Positions 22,638 through 35,210 of a stretch of 64,000 bases of DNA are shown one piece after another. Under the pieces are notes generated by a model that saw nothing but the letters and a program-made list of their open reading frames with translations, was not told the DNA's origin and made no database searches. The stretch's first letter is position 1. Every line of letters starts with the position of its first letter. The stretch is from Mugil cephalus (lineage: Eukaryota > Chordata > Actinopteri > Mugiliformes > Mugilidae), in NCBI RefSeq assembly GCF_022458985.1, contig NC_061782.1:5969672-6033671 (forward strand), in the 5' to 3' direction. Position numbers and translations under genes: made by a program.

Positions 22638-24182
22638 AAAGCGGAGGAGACTGCCAGATCATTGAGATCCATTGAGCTCTATTGTGTCGCGATTGAACAG
22701 TTCGCACTTACTTGAAAAGACGCAGAGGACGGCGCCCTCGAGTCTGCCCAAGGTGTATATTGCCTCACGTTAAAGTCATTAGGTGGCACCGGCTAAATAG
22801 GTGACTGATGGAGTCGTACTGCTGTAAAGTGGCCGTGCCTGCTTCACTTGTGATCAGAATTTAGAAATAAATGCCTACCGATGGCCTGTTCACATTCAGT
22901 GCTATGCAAACCATATCTAGCTCCCTTGGGAGGATCTATGTTCAGCAGCGACACGATTCAAAGAGTTCGGCACCATAGACTTAAATTCATTTTGAAAAGA
23001 CAGCCATACTGGCACCTCCCACCAGGAGGCACAGTTATCAAAGGGGGTGATTAGACTTGCATGCACCAGTAACTACTACAATCAGATGAACCTTCTTCAT
23101 TTACAGGCTCGACTGAGCCATATACCCATTTATGCGAGGCCTCTATGCAAACCTGCAGACAACGAAAGGCCCCAGTCTGCAGCAGCATTAACTGGGATAG
23201 CTGCTGACACTAATGGATACACGAGCATCGGTAAATGATCCTTTTTGAGAGGGCAAAGAGCTGGCGAGTTGAATGACAATGAGGGTTTGACTGGTCCCGT
23301 TTGGATCAGGTGAGTTGGGTAAAGAGGTGCTAACAATCTCAGTAAAGCTGCGGCTGGATGACTGCAGACAGACTGGAGCCAGGGCCGCTTGGTGCTTAAA
23401 CCTGATTGTCAGTGGTGGAGACGCTGCAAGTGATAGTATGTTTTACTGCACTCTTCTATTTATCAGAGGAAATATTTGACCTCTAAACGCAAAAGAAATG
23501 ACCTGATTTGAATTAGTACCTACATAAACATGGCCAATGTACGTGATGCAGAGCACTCCTAAATATTAAACCACATTTATTGCTGGTGAAAAAAAGAGCC
23601 GAGATAGGCCCCTACCCTGAGGGTGTAACAATTTAACTAATAAAACAATTCGATTTTTAAATTTAAAAGTTTGAGAGAGACACAGATATAAGTTAACATT
23701 ATTTATAGATGTTCATATATATGTAGAAAAGGCTAAAATAGACAGAATAGATCTATTGTTCCTGTCATAATCCTTTCATTTTTACCCTGTGGTGTGGGAA
23801 TGAACCCAGTCAGTGAGAATTAATATGTCTCACTTAAAGCTATACAGTATATTGCTAAATATTAAACCAGTGCATCACAACTTTTTGAGGCTTGTAGCCT
23901 TTTAAAGGAACCATATTATGTCATGTTTTAGTTGCGTAAACCACGTTTTAGACCAATCGAAAATGCAAATAATGGTTCACCGAGCTCAGTTAAGGAGATA
24001 TCACAAGTTGCAGAACACTGTTATCTTACCTACATTATGCCCCATTAATCATTTTACTAAACCTTTGATTTTTTGTGACCCTCGGAGACGCCTGACACTC
24101 AGGGTGGGAGACGCTACACTATTGTATTCATAGTCCGAACAGGCTCCGTCTAAGCCGACAGTGAAATGTCACTCAAGCACTG

Positions 24183-24236
24183 ATCCATCATCCAACTTGT
24201 ATTTGCATATTCAAATACAAGTTGTAATCCATCATC
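24183..24236. repeat. 13-bp perfect inverted repeat flanked by 10-bp direct repeats
   Basis: Arms CAACTTGTATTTG (24193-24205) and its exact complement (24212-24224) enclose a 6-base spacer. ATCCATCATC occurs on both sides (24183-24192 and 24227-24236). The spacer junction contains ATTTGCAT. Confidence 0.8.
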
Positions 24237-25838
24237 ACAAAAAGTGATATTTGTGCTTTTACTTAGAATTCATTGAATATTTTTGTTTTACTGTTTTACA
24301 TTGCAGTTTGTTGTTTTTTCACAAAGAACACAGTTGTTGCTAGTAATTAAATGAAACGTAAAATCTATCAAATAATGTTTTGTTTTTATGGTGTTAAAGC
24401 CAAAATACTCAGGCAATTTCGTGGGCACTTTTGCCCATCAGAGTTGCCCAAAAGATTGTCTAGTGTATCACCACCCTAAATCATTAATGTGTAAAAGTCA
24501 CCATCTTCAACTCAAGTGTTCCAAACCTTGAAGTTCAAAAAGCCAGAATGTCAAATCCGGTATTTAATGTCTTTATTTAACAAACAGCTTTAAAAAAAAA
24601 AAAGAATAAATAAATAAAAAATACAAGTGTTCCAACACCAAAGTAGCACCACACAACACCATCATGAACACATCTGATGAAATCTCAGTCACAACTTTAC
24701 TTAAAAACAAATCACAGAGACATAAAAATGACCTGTATCTTCTTCCTCTTGTCTTCCTCTTGTGAGTCCAAGGCAAGCTGAAGCCCGGAGCGTGCACGCG
24801 CATGTGTGTCAGTGTACACACACTGTGAGGTCAGCCACCGTGCGGCGGGGAGGATGATGAAATGACTGCCTGCATGGCGGAATACCTCAGCAGCCCCATT
24901 TTCCCATGCCTTATGCCTCTTTAAAGTTACATCTCAAAGAAGTATATGCATAGGAAAAAGGAACAGCGAGTGCAACGAGCCCTGCTGTCCCGCCGCGGCG
25001 TGCTGGGACCTGGAGGGCGGGGACGACAAAAGGCACAGAGTTGCATGACTACACGTAACTGAAGAAATACGTTAGATATATTTCAACTGTGCTAAGGGGA
25101 GACTGCTTGAAATCTTGACACAGCAGACACAGCAGACTCGTGTTATTGTAGATTCAAATGAAATCAAAGATGTGTTGCAGCTAAGAAAAAGTTTTGCTAG
25201 GTTATCTTTCAGTGTTTTCTCATAATCAAAGGAAACTCTTAAAAAAAAAAAAAAAAAAGTCAGAAGCCAGAAGAGATCTTACCCCATTAAGGTCCGGATG
25301 AGTGTCTCCCGTGGAAGCACCTCCTGTTGGCCATTTATCCCTCCACAGGGACCTTGAAGATGTTTAGCAAAGACAGTGTAGCTGTTGTCTGTGCCCACTC
25401 AGCACTTATCCTCCCTCCTTGGTTTCAAGCCACGGAGGCACACCTGTGAAGAAGCATCTGCGGGGAGGGAAAAAAAAAACAAAAAAAAAACAGTTTGCTA
25501 CGTGCGCCACAGTGATACACATAGCCCGGATTCCTCTGCAAAGTCTCATCGCCTGCTACGTCCAAATCCCTCAAGTTAACAGTGAAATTGTTTCAGTTAT
25601 TATCTCCTATCTGCACGATGCCGTGGACGTCAGAAGCTGCGCGCCAGACAGGGAAACATTCAGGACGGCTTGTTCCTGCTTAGTGGAAAACTTTCTTATC
25701 TGCTTGCACCAGTTATTATTTATTTTACTTTTTTTTTAATGCCCCGGTTCCCTCTCCCAGAAGAGGCCTCTGTGCTTTTTAGCACTCAAGGTCTCCAGAC
25801 AAGGACTCTCAGGGTGTGCTGAAGTGAGACACTGACTC

Positions 25839-25871
25839 ACACACACGCACACACACACACACACACACACA
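25839..25871. repeat. (CA)n microsatellite
   Basis: A CA run with one CACGCA interruption. Confidence 0.9.
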
Positions 25872-26464
25872 GGTTGCACAGTGTGGAGAGGAGGGAGTGT
25901 TATGGCATGTCAAGGCCAGTGCAACCGGCTGAGGATGAAACTGTGCTCTTTTCGCAGAACCTCCATGTTTGCGCCGTCGAGAGCAGAAGTTGTACATAAC
26001 GATGTTAAAACTGGTAAAGTTAGATCTATCTTAGAGGTCCCCACAAGCCCCAGTGTAGCAGGAGGAATCTCAGGCATTAAGTTGCTAATGAGCACTGCAG
26101 GCTCTTTAATAATATTCATATCTACAGAGGCAGTGTCTACATCGGGTGTGGAGTGTAGGGCGTGTTGCATGTGATATATCCTGTTTTAACATAGTGTTGT
26201 TATTTTATTCTTTCTTTTCTTTTTTTCTTTTTTTTTTGAGGAGGCTGCTGTGCTCTACTTTCACTTGCCACATTCCAAGTGATACTAGTGAATGTAGTCC
26301 TCCACTAAATCCCCGTTTATGACAATTTTTTAATTTGACGCCGTAGTTGGTGAAGCAGTTAAACTGGATTAAATTAAACACTACAGAGTTTCCAATGTTT
26401 ACCCTTGCGCTCGGACTAGAATGGTGTACAATGGCATCGATACAACACAGTACACTCTAGATTC

Positions 26465-26580
26465 AGACTCTGACACGACTTTATTGATCCACAAAGGAAA
26501 TTGCTCAGTCACAGTAGCTCAGTTGCACATAGAAAGAAAAAAATTCTTGTGTAAAAGCACACTAAAAACTCTAAGAAAAT
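26465..26580 (-). mobile_element. LINE 3' end fragment, copy 1
   Basis: On the minus strand it ends AATTTCCTTTGTGGATCAATAAAG, the TTTCC..GGGATCAATAAAG type of 3' tail seen also at 31660 and 41090. It is short, has no coding part left and sits at the edge of an A-rich stretch. Confidence 0.5.
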
Positions 26581-26916
26581 AGATGCAAGACAGTTAAAAT
26601 AAATAAACAACAATGATGATTAAAAAAAAAATAAAGAATAATAAAAAAAATATTTGCATATGTACAAATCTAATAAATAAAATAAAATATTTACATATGC
26701 ACAAAACTAATAAAATAAAAAAAAAGAAAAAGCCTCCAAAATAAAAACACAGCTATATATTCATATTATGGCATGCAGCTACTATTAAAATATATAAATT
26801 TTTCTCTGTATATGAAGTTCTGAAAACTTTATGGACACTAACATTTTTTATTTATTTTCAGCTCCTTAGTAGCAGTAGAAGACATTTAAATGCAACAATC
26901 TGGATTTATGTCCATG

Positions 26917-26917
26917 G

Positions 26918-26949
<32 letters not shown>
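26917..26949. repeat. (CA)n microsatellite, interrupted
   Basis: CA run broken by one AAA. Confidence 0.85.
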
Positions 26950-28150
26950 AATCATTATTTCATATAAAAAAAAAATTAAAAATATTATGACCTGTTTATA
27001 GCTGTAAAAAGTGTTTCTGAGTTACGCGCGTAAAGACAGCAGCTTTAGTTGTATTGTGCCACGAATTTTAATCCGCTTTGACTGTAATGATCGACAAGTT
27101 GAGAAACTTTTTTCATCCTGTCATAAGTAGAAGTCCTTCGAACCATCACTTGGGGGCAGCAGTCTCAAAGCCTGACTAGCAGCAAAATGAGGGCAAACGC
27201 GATTTATATGTAGTGTAATAGTACATATTTGTTTTAATGCACTCACAATAGCATTTCTGCGAGGTTTATAGTGTATTACAGCACGATACACGGTACTGAT
27301 GTGGAGCCAAATGCTCGTCTGAGTCATGTCGTTTTGTGAGATAATCACTAAACTATTTGATCAAGGTCTGATGAGCAGCAGCATATTTGTAGGCTGACTG
27401 GGAGATATGCAGTGCAGGGCCTGCCCGCTCTCTTATCAGTATTTACTTATGCAGTAAATCTTTACTACTCTGGACACATATCTGCAAAACAAATGAGTTT
27501 ATAATAAAAAAAAAAAAGAGAAGAAGAACAAGTGTATTGCAGCGGTTTCTCCTACATCAACATGTCTGACTCATTTCCACCATGTCTCACAAGGCCCTGC
27601 TTTTAATTGGGTACACTTTAACATGCAGCTTTTTAAAATCTTGTTTTTTTTTTTGCTTTTTTTTCTTCTTTTTTTCTGCAGAGCGTTTCATTTGAGCGAG
27701 GCGAATTTGCAGAGCTAAGCAGAAATGTTTCACTCTTCAGGAGAGAAAAAACAAAAACAAGGCAACAACAAAAGCTGCTTGTTCATCTCAACACATCTGC
27801 TACCGAGCGGGAGCGAGTTCACTCAGCGAAACGTTTCACGCGCGGAACATGGTTTAAGAATTTGACACTTTGACAGGGGCGGTGGGTGTGATATTTTCTG
27901 GAATCACACCTGTAGTTTGTCTTTAGGATTAAATTGGAAATTTGAGGATCTGTCATGTTCATTAGGGTGCACTCTGCAAACACGGTGTCAGAGTAAAACA
28001 TAACTGCTGCACACGTTTAGATGGAGACTCACATTTGTGTAACTAGTTTGTCTGATCTCCAGTCGTTTTTAACAGTTATGTTATGAATAAGAGCTTTTGG
28101 TTTAAAATGAGAGAGTGTACATTCGTAGTCCCCAGAGGGCTTTTTCTCCC

Positions 28151-28199
28151 TAAAATAAAATAAAATAAAATAAAATAAAATAAAATAAAATAAAATAAA
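28151..28199. repeat. (TAAAA)n pentanucleotide microsatellite
   Basis: About nine near-perfect TAAAA units, followed by further A-rich, imperfect copies to about 28290. Confidence 0.9.
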
Positions 28200-29138
28200 C
28201 ACGATTTGCATATGTACAAATCTAATTAAAATAAATCAATAAAACAACAATTAATGCAATAAAAAATAAAATAAAATAAAAAAATACAAAAAAAGTGTAA
28301 AAACACACAAAAAACTCATGCCAGTTATTATCATTTCTCATAGCCTCTCCTAACACTCAGTAAAGGAATGATTTTTTGTAGCTTTTGATCACTTTAAACA
28401 GAGGTGATGAATTAAATGAGAAATCATGAACTACAACAAAACCATCCAAGGCTTCGAAAAGCTCAATAATACATTAAGCCACAAGAAAAAGCAAGTCTAA
28501 CCTGTTCAACTTTATACAACTATACCGTCAAGGTTGAAAGCACATAGCATGTACTTGGCATTACCTCTGTCCAAACCTTTTGCTTGTCTTTACAAGGAGC
28601 ACAGGAGGAAGCGTTGCAGCCTCCCTATGAGAAGTGATTTTAAAAGCTTTAGTATAAAAAGCAGCATGTATATAAACATTCAGAAAACAAAGTGCCGCAT
28701 TCACTACAGTGTACTCTTGTCAACAATGAAAGATTCAGCCTTCAGGGGTGGGGACTGTATGAAATATGTCCGCCCAAGGTTATGCAGACAAAGAGCGCTT
28801 TCAATAGCGACGCCCATGCTAGCACCGCCGCGATTAGAACATTCTCTTCGGTCTGAAAATATCGTTTCAGTGCTGCAACGCTGGTACACGGCGTCTCTAT
28901 CTTCCCTCTGCTTCTCTCAGCAGTTAGTGAATTTTAACTTCCCCTCCCCTCCGCTTGCCTTGTTGTTGGGATGCAGTTAAACAGATGGAGACGGGGAAGG
29001 GGGCTCCCTGGGCCCCTCCGGTAGGGGCCAATCTGCATCAGGCGCAGGGGCTGACAGAATAAGGCCACGGGGTGAGACAAGCAACTCAACCGACTCGTCT
29101 CGGGAGCTGGGCCACCACGACGCCACCTGGCTCCCAAT

Positions 29139-29155
29139 GGGGGGGGGGGGGGGGG
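29139..29155 (+). repeat. 17-base poly(G) run
   Basis: An uninterrupted G run followed by GA/GGA-rich sequence to about 29175. It can form G-quadruplexes and is prone to sequencing length error. Confidence 0.9.
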
Positions 29156-31654
29156 AAGAGGAAGAGGAGGGGGCGCGTGAGTTCAAGCATCCACAGGGCT
29201 AAAAGTTCTCCACGGCGATGTGATTACAGCTCTCCTCATCTGTTCCGCATAGGTGTGTCTGTGTCTGAGGTGAGGAGTGGGAGGCTGATCAAGGATGAGC
29301 AAGAGTAGCTGAAATGAACAGGCCTCACAGGAGGTCAGAGGAGAAGCTAGTTCTGCCCTGACAGTTTGGTTTGACCTGAACATAAAAAAAAATAAAAAAT
29401 AAACGTGCAGCCTGGTTCTGCACACGCACCTCGCTTTTGTCTTCTCTCTGCAATGTGCGGTTCATGTAGTCGGCCGGTGGTAATGGAATGAGTGGGTGTT
29501 GTGTGACTCCCAAGTCACCTAAGGTTGCAGGCATCTCTGTCGTCTATTCTTTTTTTTTCTTTTCTCTTGTTGTTCATGGGATATGACAGACTCATTGGCG
29601 TAAACAACAGCAGCCACCATTGTCTTCTTTTTTTTGTTTTTTCTTGTTTTTTTTTTTTTCAACAGGCATAGAGATGTTGTTCCTTGCCTTTCATCCTGGA
29701 GCCACTCAGTGTTGGACATGTTACATTAAAGGAAAATCATGTTAATAGACTTGCTAAGGGGCAATCCATGCCATACTCAAGGGACAGCTGATAAGGGTTC
29801 ATGTCACCATTTTGGTGCCTTTGAGCTCAGCTCTGTCGTCAGTAACAGAGAATCCGGTGAAATTAAATTAAATCACCAAGTGAAATGTCACCCTTTGTAC
29901 CGTCCTTGGAACTCACGCTTTCTCCGCCTCTGACCCAGTCTCCCTCAGCCTGTCTCCTACCCTCTCCCTCTTCCCCTGTCCCTGAAGGTGGCTCAATCAG
30001 ACGACAACGGCGGCTGTTTCTCATTGTCAAAAGACATTTCAATCTGGCTGCTCCCCTCCCCGGTGGGTCCGGGCAAATTACCACTTCAAAAGGCTGCGAG
30101 TCCCCAGGTCTCACCCAGTGGGGTTGTCTCTCCCTCTCTCCCTCTCTCCCTCTCGTGAGCTTGCTTGTGCCCCCATACTAAACAAAACTCTGCAGGAGTA
30201 CAGGGAGGGGTTGCTTCATTATGATTCAGTGTTCTCCTGAATAATGAAATGTCTTTCATTAGTCTGACTTGGTTTGTAGGTAAGTTTTAAACATTTCATT
30301 CAGTTTTAGGATGAATTTGGTATTTATTTTAGGCCCATTACGTCAATGTGTGAAATACGGACTGTTCACAACATATATCATCTATATCATTTTAACTGCG
30401 TGGCTTAATTGTGCCAAAATGATAAGATAAACTAATACAGTATTCAACACTAATACAATATTCAACTTGGTTACTACTTCATATTCATCATTTTACCACA
30501 GGCCACGTGCCACAGACTGTCTCTATTCATTTATTCACATACTAACTACGTGCGTAGTTTTATATATCTATCTCATAGCATAACTGGACTTGTTGGGTTT
30601 TTGGAGATGCTTTGCCACTGCTTCAAGAAGTCTCTCCTGAAAAACTGGTGAGGAGTTGCGTCTAATAGGAACATCTGTTTCTCATGAGCAGGGTCTGTAA
30701 ACAACAAGATACTTGGCTGTAACTGGAGGATTTATATATATACACACACATACAAAAATACATTTTTTTTATTTATTAAAAATGGTGATTCATTAAAGAC
30801 TTTCAAAATAGCTCTGCGTATGTATGAGAGATCTATGTTTTCTATCTGGAAATTTCCTCAAGTGCATTGAACGCCTCTCAAGGGGATTTTAAAAAGACCA
30901 CATCATGTGTCTAAAAATACCCCACAGTGTCACACAAGTTATAAATTCTATATGTGTATTGTAAAAGAGTTTATTTACGTATATTTGTATATTAAATTTA
31001 TTTAAGATTTGCCTTCTTTTACTCGGTCATGTACATATTGACCAATTGATTTGTTTGTTTCTGGTCTGCCCTTGAAGCCACTTTTCATTCAGCTGGTGCC
31101 ACCTTGTTGTGTTTTGTGGTATCTGGAGGAGAGAGGGGAGATCTGGGGAGGAGGGAGGGAGGGGGCAGATCTGACTATGGACCAAAGGTTCACGATAAAG
31201 TATGTCAGTCAATATCCCCAGCTTTCTACAGCTAGCTCAGATGTTTTATTTTTGTACAATCTACCATGTAAGATGCAGAGGATGGAGCTCGTCCGTGTCG
31301 CCTGTCTGTATCTTTCTAATTATCCTACTTGCCTGAGAGAAATATTAATGTTTTCATTTAAGTCTTGTCAAGAAGGTAAATTATAATTTCCCCACAAATG
31401 TCAAACAATCCCTCTGGATTAATACTTGATTGTTCTTGTAACAAAGAACAATACTTGAAACAAATGAATCAGAGAGTGATGCGTAGGAGTTGTTGTAAAA
31501 AGGACTATGGTGTACTGCCTTAGGTTGGAGGGGGAGAGCGAGAGGGGGAGGTATTTACCTGTTTGTCATCACAGGTTGGGCCATCTTTTGTTGACTTCGG
31601 CTACTCTGAGACTTTCAGGGGGAGCTTTAAAAAAATAGTCTTTTTTTTTTTTTC

Positions 31655-32180
31655 TTCAGAGAAATTTATTCATCCCAACAGGGCAATTCATTTGCAGCTT
31701 TTTCACATGCATCCCATACACGGTCAATCGATCCAATAAACAAACAAGCCAAGGAAACAATAAGTGCACGGGCACATAATAATCGATCATAAAAATTTGT
31801 GATCCTTAAGATCAATAAAATCAGTAGTGAAAATCCAATAAATAACTTAATATCCCATAGATAAATAGAATAAAGAGATGGTTAAAACTGTAAAAGTTTC
31901 ATCTAAAATGAGTGGAGTCTGTGTTTAAGAGCTTCATAGCAGAAGGAATAAAAGACTTTGTGTAACGATTTGTCCTACCATTGGGCACATTATAGCAATG
32001 ACTGGAAGGCAGCAATAAAAACTCGGTCGACAAAATGTGATCTGGTTGGCTGGTTATTGATTTTGCTCTCTGAGCAACTCGTTCCTCCCGGATAGCGCCC
32101 AAAGTCTTCTACTTGGTGCCAGTCATTTTTGCAGATACTTTAACAATTGAGTTCAAACTACTTTTGTCCCTCATAGACAA
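31655..32180 (-). mobile_element. LINE 3' portion, copy 2 (ORF2 C-terminus plus 3' UTR)
   Basis: The minus strand encodes EFLLLPSSHCYNVPN followed by NRYTKSFIPSAMKLLN, the C-terminal signature seen in fish non-LTR retrotransposons (EF-LLPSGRR ... KNSFIPSAIRLLN). The 3' UTR then ends in GTTGGGATGAATAAA near 31660. The 5' part is missing, as in a truncated insertion. Clade is not assigned. Confidence 0.7.
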
Positions 32181-32799
32181 CCCATTAAACCAGCACATAA
32201 AGGAAAATGTTAAAAGTCTTCCAATAAAAGAATGATAAAAGTTACAGGTTAAGATAGTATCACAGAGCGTAATTTCCTCATTAAATGAATTCTGTCGACA
32301 ATAAGTTAAGTGTTTTCTTTAGATTTGAATTGCCTAAAGTCAATAAACAGTTCTTTGGTTCTTGGACACATTTTTGACACATTTAAATCCAAGATCATTG
32401 CACCATTTAATATTAACCTGTATTCCATCTTCTCCACGAGGAGGTAGCAGAAATGAAAAAAAGAATAAACACATCGTGGCTGTGTGTTGTTATTTGCTCA
32501 TTAATGTTCAATTTTTCTAAACGTTTGTCACAGTTAATTAACACAATTGTGTGTTCCCTGCTGTGGCTGCGCTGGACTAGAATTGGTAGATTTATGTCGC
32601 CACCTGAACTCCTCATTAGTAAGCGGCCCCTGGGATACTTGAAACAGCTCCTTTTTTCTAAATGAATTGTTGTATACAGAATATACATCCATATACAGCA
32701 ATAATATGTTGGAAAAAAAAACAAAAAAACAAATGGGGTTCAGAGTTTGGCTTTGTAAAGACAAAAAAGCCAAGTTCAAGCCAACCTGACCCTGAACCT

Positions 32800-33050
32800 G
32801 GTGGTGAATTGCCCTTTCATTGCACAAACAAACAATGGATTGAGTGGGGGGAAAAAAAAGAAATACATGGCTGTTCACCAACAAACAACTCTTGGATGTA
32901 CAGTTTGCATGAAGGCAAAAACTCTGCTGCTTGCTGAAAGGGCAACTGGAGCACGTCTGTCAGAGGAATGGATAAATGGAGTCGTCAGAACAGTTTGGCC
33001 CACAAAAGAGCAGTTAAAATGTCTGAGACGAGGGAAAAGGATGTGTCCCA
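32800..33050 (+). pseudogene. KIAA1586/hAT-like ORF fragment (mobile-element derived)
   Basis: The frame from 32821 gives CTNKQWIEWGEKK. After a one-base shift in the GGGGGG-AAAAAAAA run the other frame gives KYMAVHQQTTLGCTVC, then LSEEWINGVV and TKEQLKCLRRGKR. Order and spacing (W, LGC-VC, LS-EW, QL-LRRK) match the N-terminal zinc-binding region of fish KIAA1586/ZNF862-like, hAT-derived proteins. It is frameshifted and ends quickly, so it is a relic. The similarity is from memory. Confidence 0.5.
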
Positions 33051-33329
33051 CACAAGGTACTGAAAATAAATGTGCATTTATTGTAGGAAACAGCAGCGTC
33101 TTTCAGATTTGCCTATATGGTGGCAAAAGAAAAAGAGAAAAAATATATGAAATGTTTGGGCAGCATTACTCAAATTGCTTTAGTAATGGTGAATTGTTTT
33201 CTTCAGTAACACTGTCATTGTGTGCGCTTGGATAGTTAAATGTGCATGCATGTAAATTGGAAAATCATAGTGCATACTGCAAAACAGGGCTCCCTCAAAA
33301 GCCACAGTCTAACTCGAACTCTGCACCTA

Positions 33330-33654
33330 AGCCAGACCAGGCACCCCCACCCCATAGCAATGACACTCCTTGATGGCAGCAGCCATCCCCAGCAGGATGC
33401 AGACTGACACAAACACGGTTTAGGAGCAACTCAAAAAAACATGAAGAACAGCACAAGGTGTTGATCTGGACTTCACTAGATCCCAAACTGATCAAGTATC
33501 TGCAGGATGATCCACAGAGCCCCCTCCCCTCTGCTCATAGGACCCAAATGCCACCACTGACAGGACATCTTCAGAAGGCACCACTATTTTGGAGGCAGAA
33601 GAGAGACCTACACAACATACGAAGGTGGTCACAATGTTTTGCCTGATCGGTGTA
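33330..33654 (+). mobile_element. Tc1-like transposon remnant, copy B
   Basis: Carries the same internal blocks as copies A and D: CAGCAGGATGCAGACTGACA, AGGAGCAACTCAAAAAAACA, and TTCACTAGATCCCAAACTG. It ends in the terminal repeat GGTCACAATGTTTTGCCTGATCGGTGTA. The left end is not clear. Confidence 0.65.
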
Positions 33655-34924
33655 TGTCATATTGTCTTCATTTTTAAGATCTGTTTTACATTTTTGCTCC
33701 TGTTCATCCCATTTAATCCTCTGTGACGGGATCAGAACAATTACGAATCAAACTTGAGACACGTCTGTGCATGAGGCTTTGTGTGAACTGTGTCCTTTAA
33801 AGGTCAACCTGCAGGATATATGACTGCCCAGCCCACCGGTTGTAAGTAGTCACTGTGGATAAAGGCATTAGCCACGGGCCTAAAGTGTGATGTTAAACAT
33901 AAATAACTGGAGGCGTCACCAGCAATACAAAGATATGAACTGAGCCGACTTCCTTAACACAGTGAGAAGATTGATTTGTGTTAACAGAGATTTGAGTAAT
34001 GCCTCTGTTGTTCCAGCCTGTACGTTTTTGTTTTCCTTTGCAAATGAGCGATGGCAATCCCTCCCTCGGAGCACGTGCAGCCCTTCTCGCATTATCGCAG
34101 GGACGGTAAGAAGGCTTGCGGCGAGAGAAGCAAAGACATTACAGGCCCTGGCAGGGAGCTGACAGAGAGTGAAGGCAAACTATTGTGTGAGCTGACTGAC
34201 ACTCGCAGCGTCGCCATGCATCACCACCGCCTCAGTGCGGCGGGCTGCTGTTGAGCGGCTCTGTGCGGCTTGATCGAGACTATCAGGGTGGACTAATATG
34301 GCAATTAAAGATCAAACGCTGCTGAATAAAACATTTAGCGTTCGCACATCGTTCAGCCTTACCCCTCTGGGAGACGGTTGCCGAGGGTTTACAGATCTTT
34401 TCCTGTGAAATCAGTTCCTGGATTGTGTCTGTAGTGTTGACCTGTGGGGGACCTGTAGGTAATGCATGCAGAGGTGTGAAAGAAAACGTAAGATAACTAC
34501 GTTGAGAAAGGCTGAAACACGTTGTCCATAAATAAATGGTGCGCATTAAAACCGGTGTTGGGCACGTGACTTTTAGGTAGGTTACTACTGAAAGTGACTA
34601 TTGCATCACAAAAGTAAACAATTTAACAATATGTAGTGCTTTTAACATCCTGGTAGACATGCGCTTTGCTCCGGGACATAATGTAAACTTCAGGTGTACG
34701 TTCTTGCTTTTTCACCTCAGTGAGGTTAAAGTAGTGCTTATACTATCTAACTGAAAACGCCGACTTTACCTCTGAATTCTCCAGACTCACCGTTGCTGCA
34801 GGCTGTCTGTGAGCATGTGTGTTCGTGTGTGAGCAACACCTGCCCAACTGAACACTGCCTCTGGTTGCCTTACAATGAATCCTAATGCATGATTTATACT
34901 ACTCTGCAGGACTATGCAAGGACC

Positions 34925-35210
34925 TTATTTATGCCTGTGTGCTCGTCAGTCTGGCTCACTTCTCCCAACACAACTCCTCCCAAACACTAGATGGCGCTGT
35001 GTCTTCTTCTTTTCTTTTTGCCAATTGGCTTAAATTATGCGTCTACTTCCTGCTTCACTTTCAACAGTGGCGGCTGAAACTTTCCCCGAAATTTCACCAA
35101 ACACGAGTCACGTCAAACGGACCAATCACAGCTCTTGTGCTCTGCGTTGCTGCAGTGTGTAGTTACATTTTTGGGGAGGGGCACATCAGCAACGCAACAA
35201 GGTCCGAGCG
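34925..35210. repeat. Dispersed repeat, copy 2 (partner at 10867)
   Basis: Shares CTCGTCAGTCT, CTCACTT/C, CAACTCCTCC-like, GCTCTGCGTTGCTGCAG-like and TTGGGGAGGGGCACATC blocks with the copy in the KNDC1 intron, in the same order. Confidence 0.4.

Noticed and set aside
32801-33235. 144-codon plus-strand frame as a host gene
   Set aside because: It starts inside a transposon-like fragment after a frameshift, and its tail is low-information.
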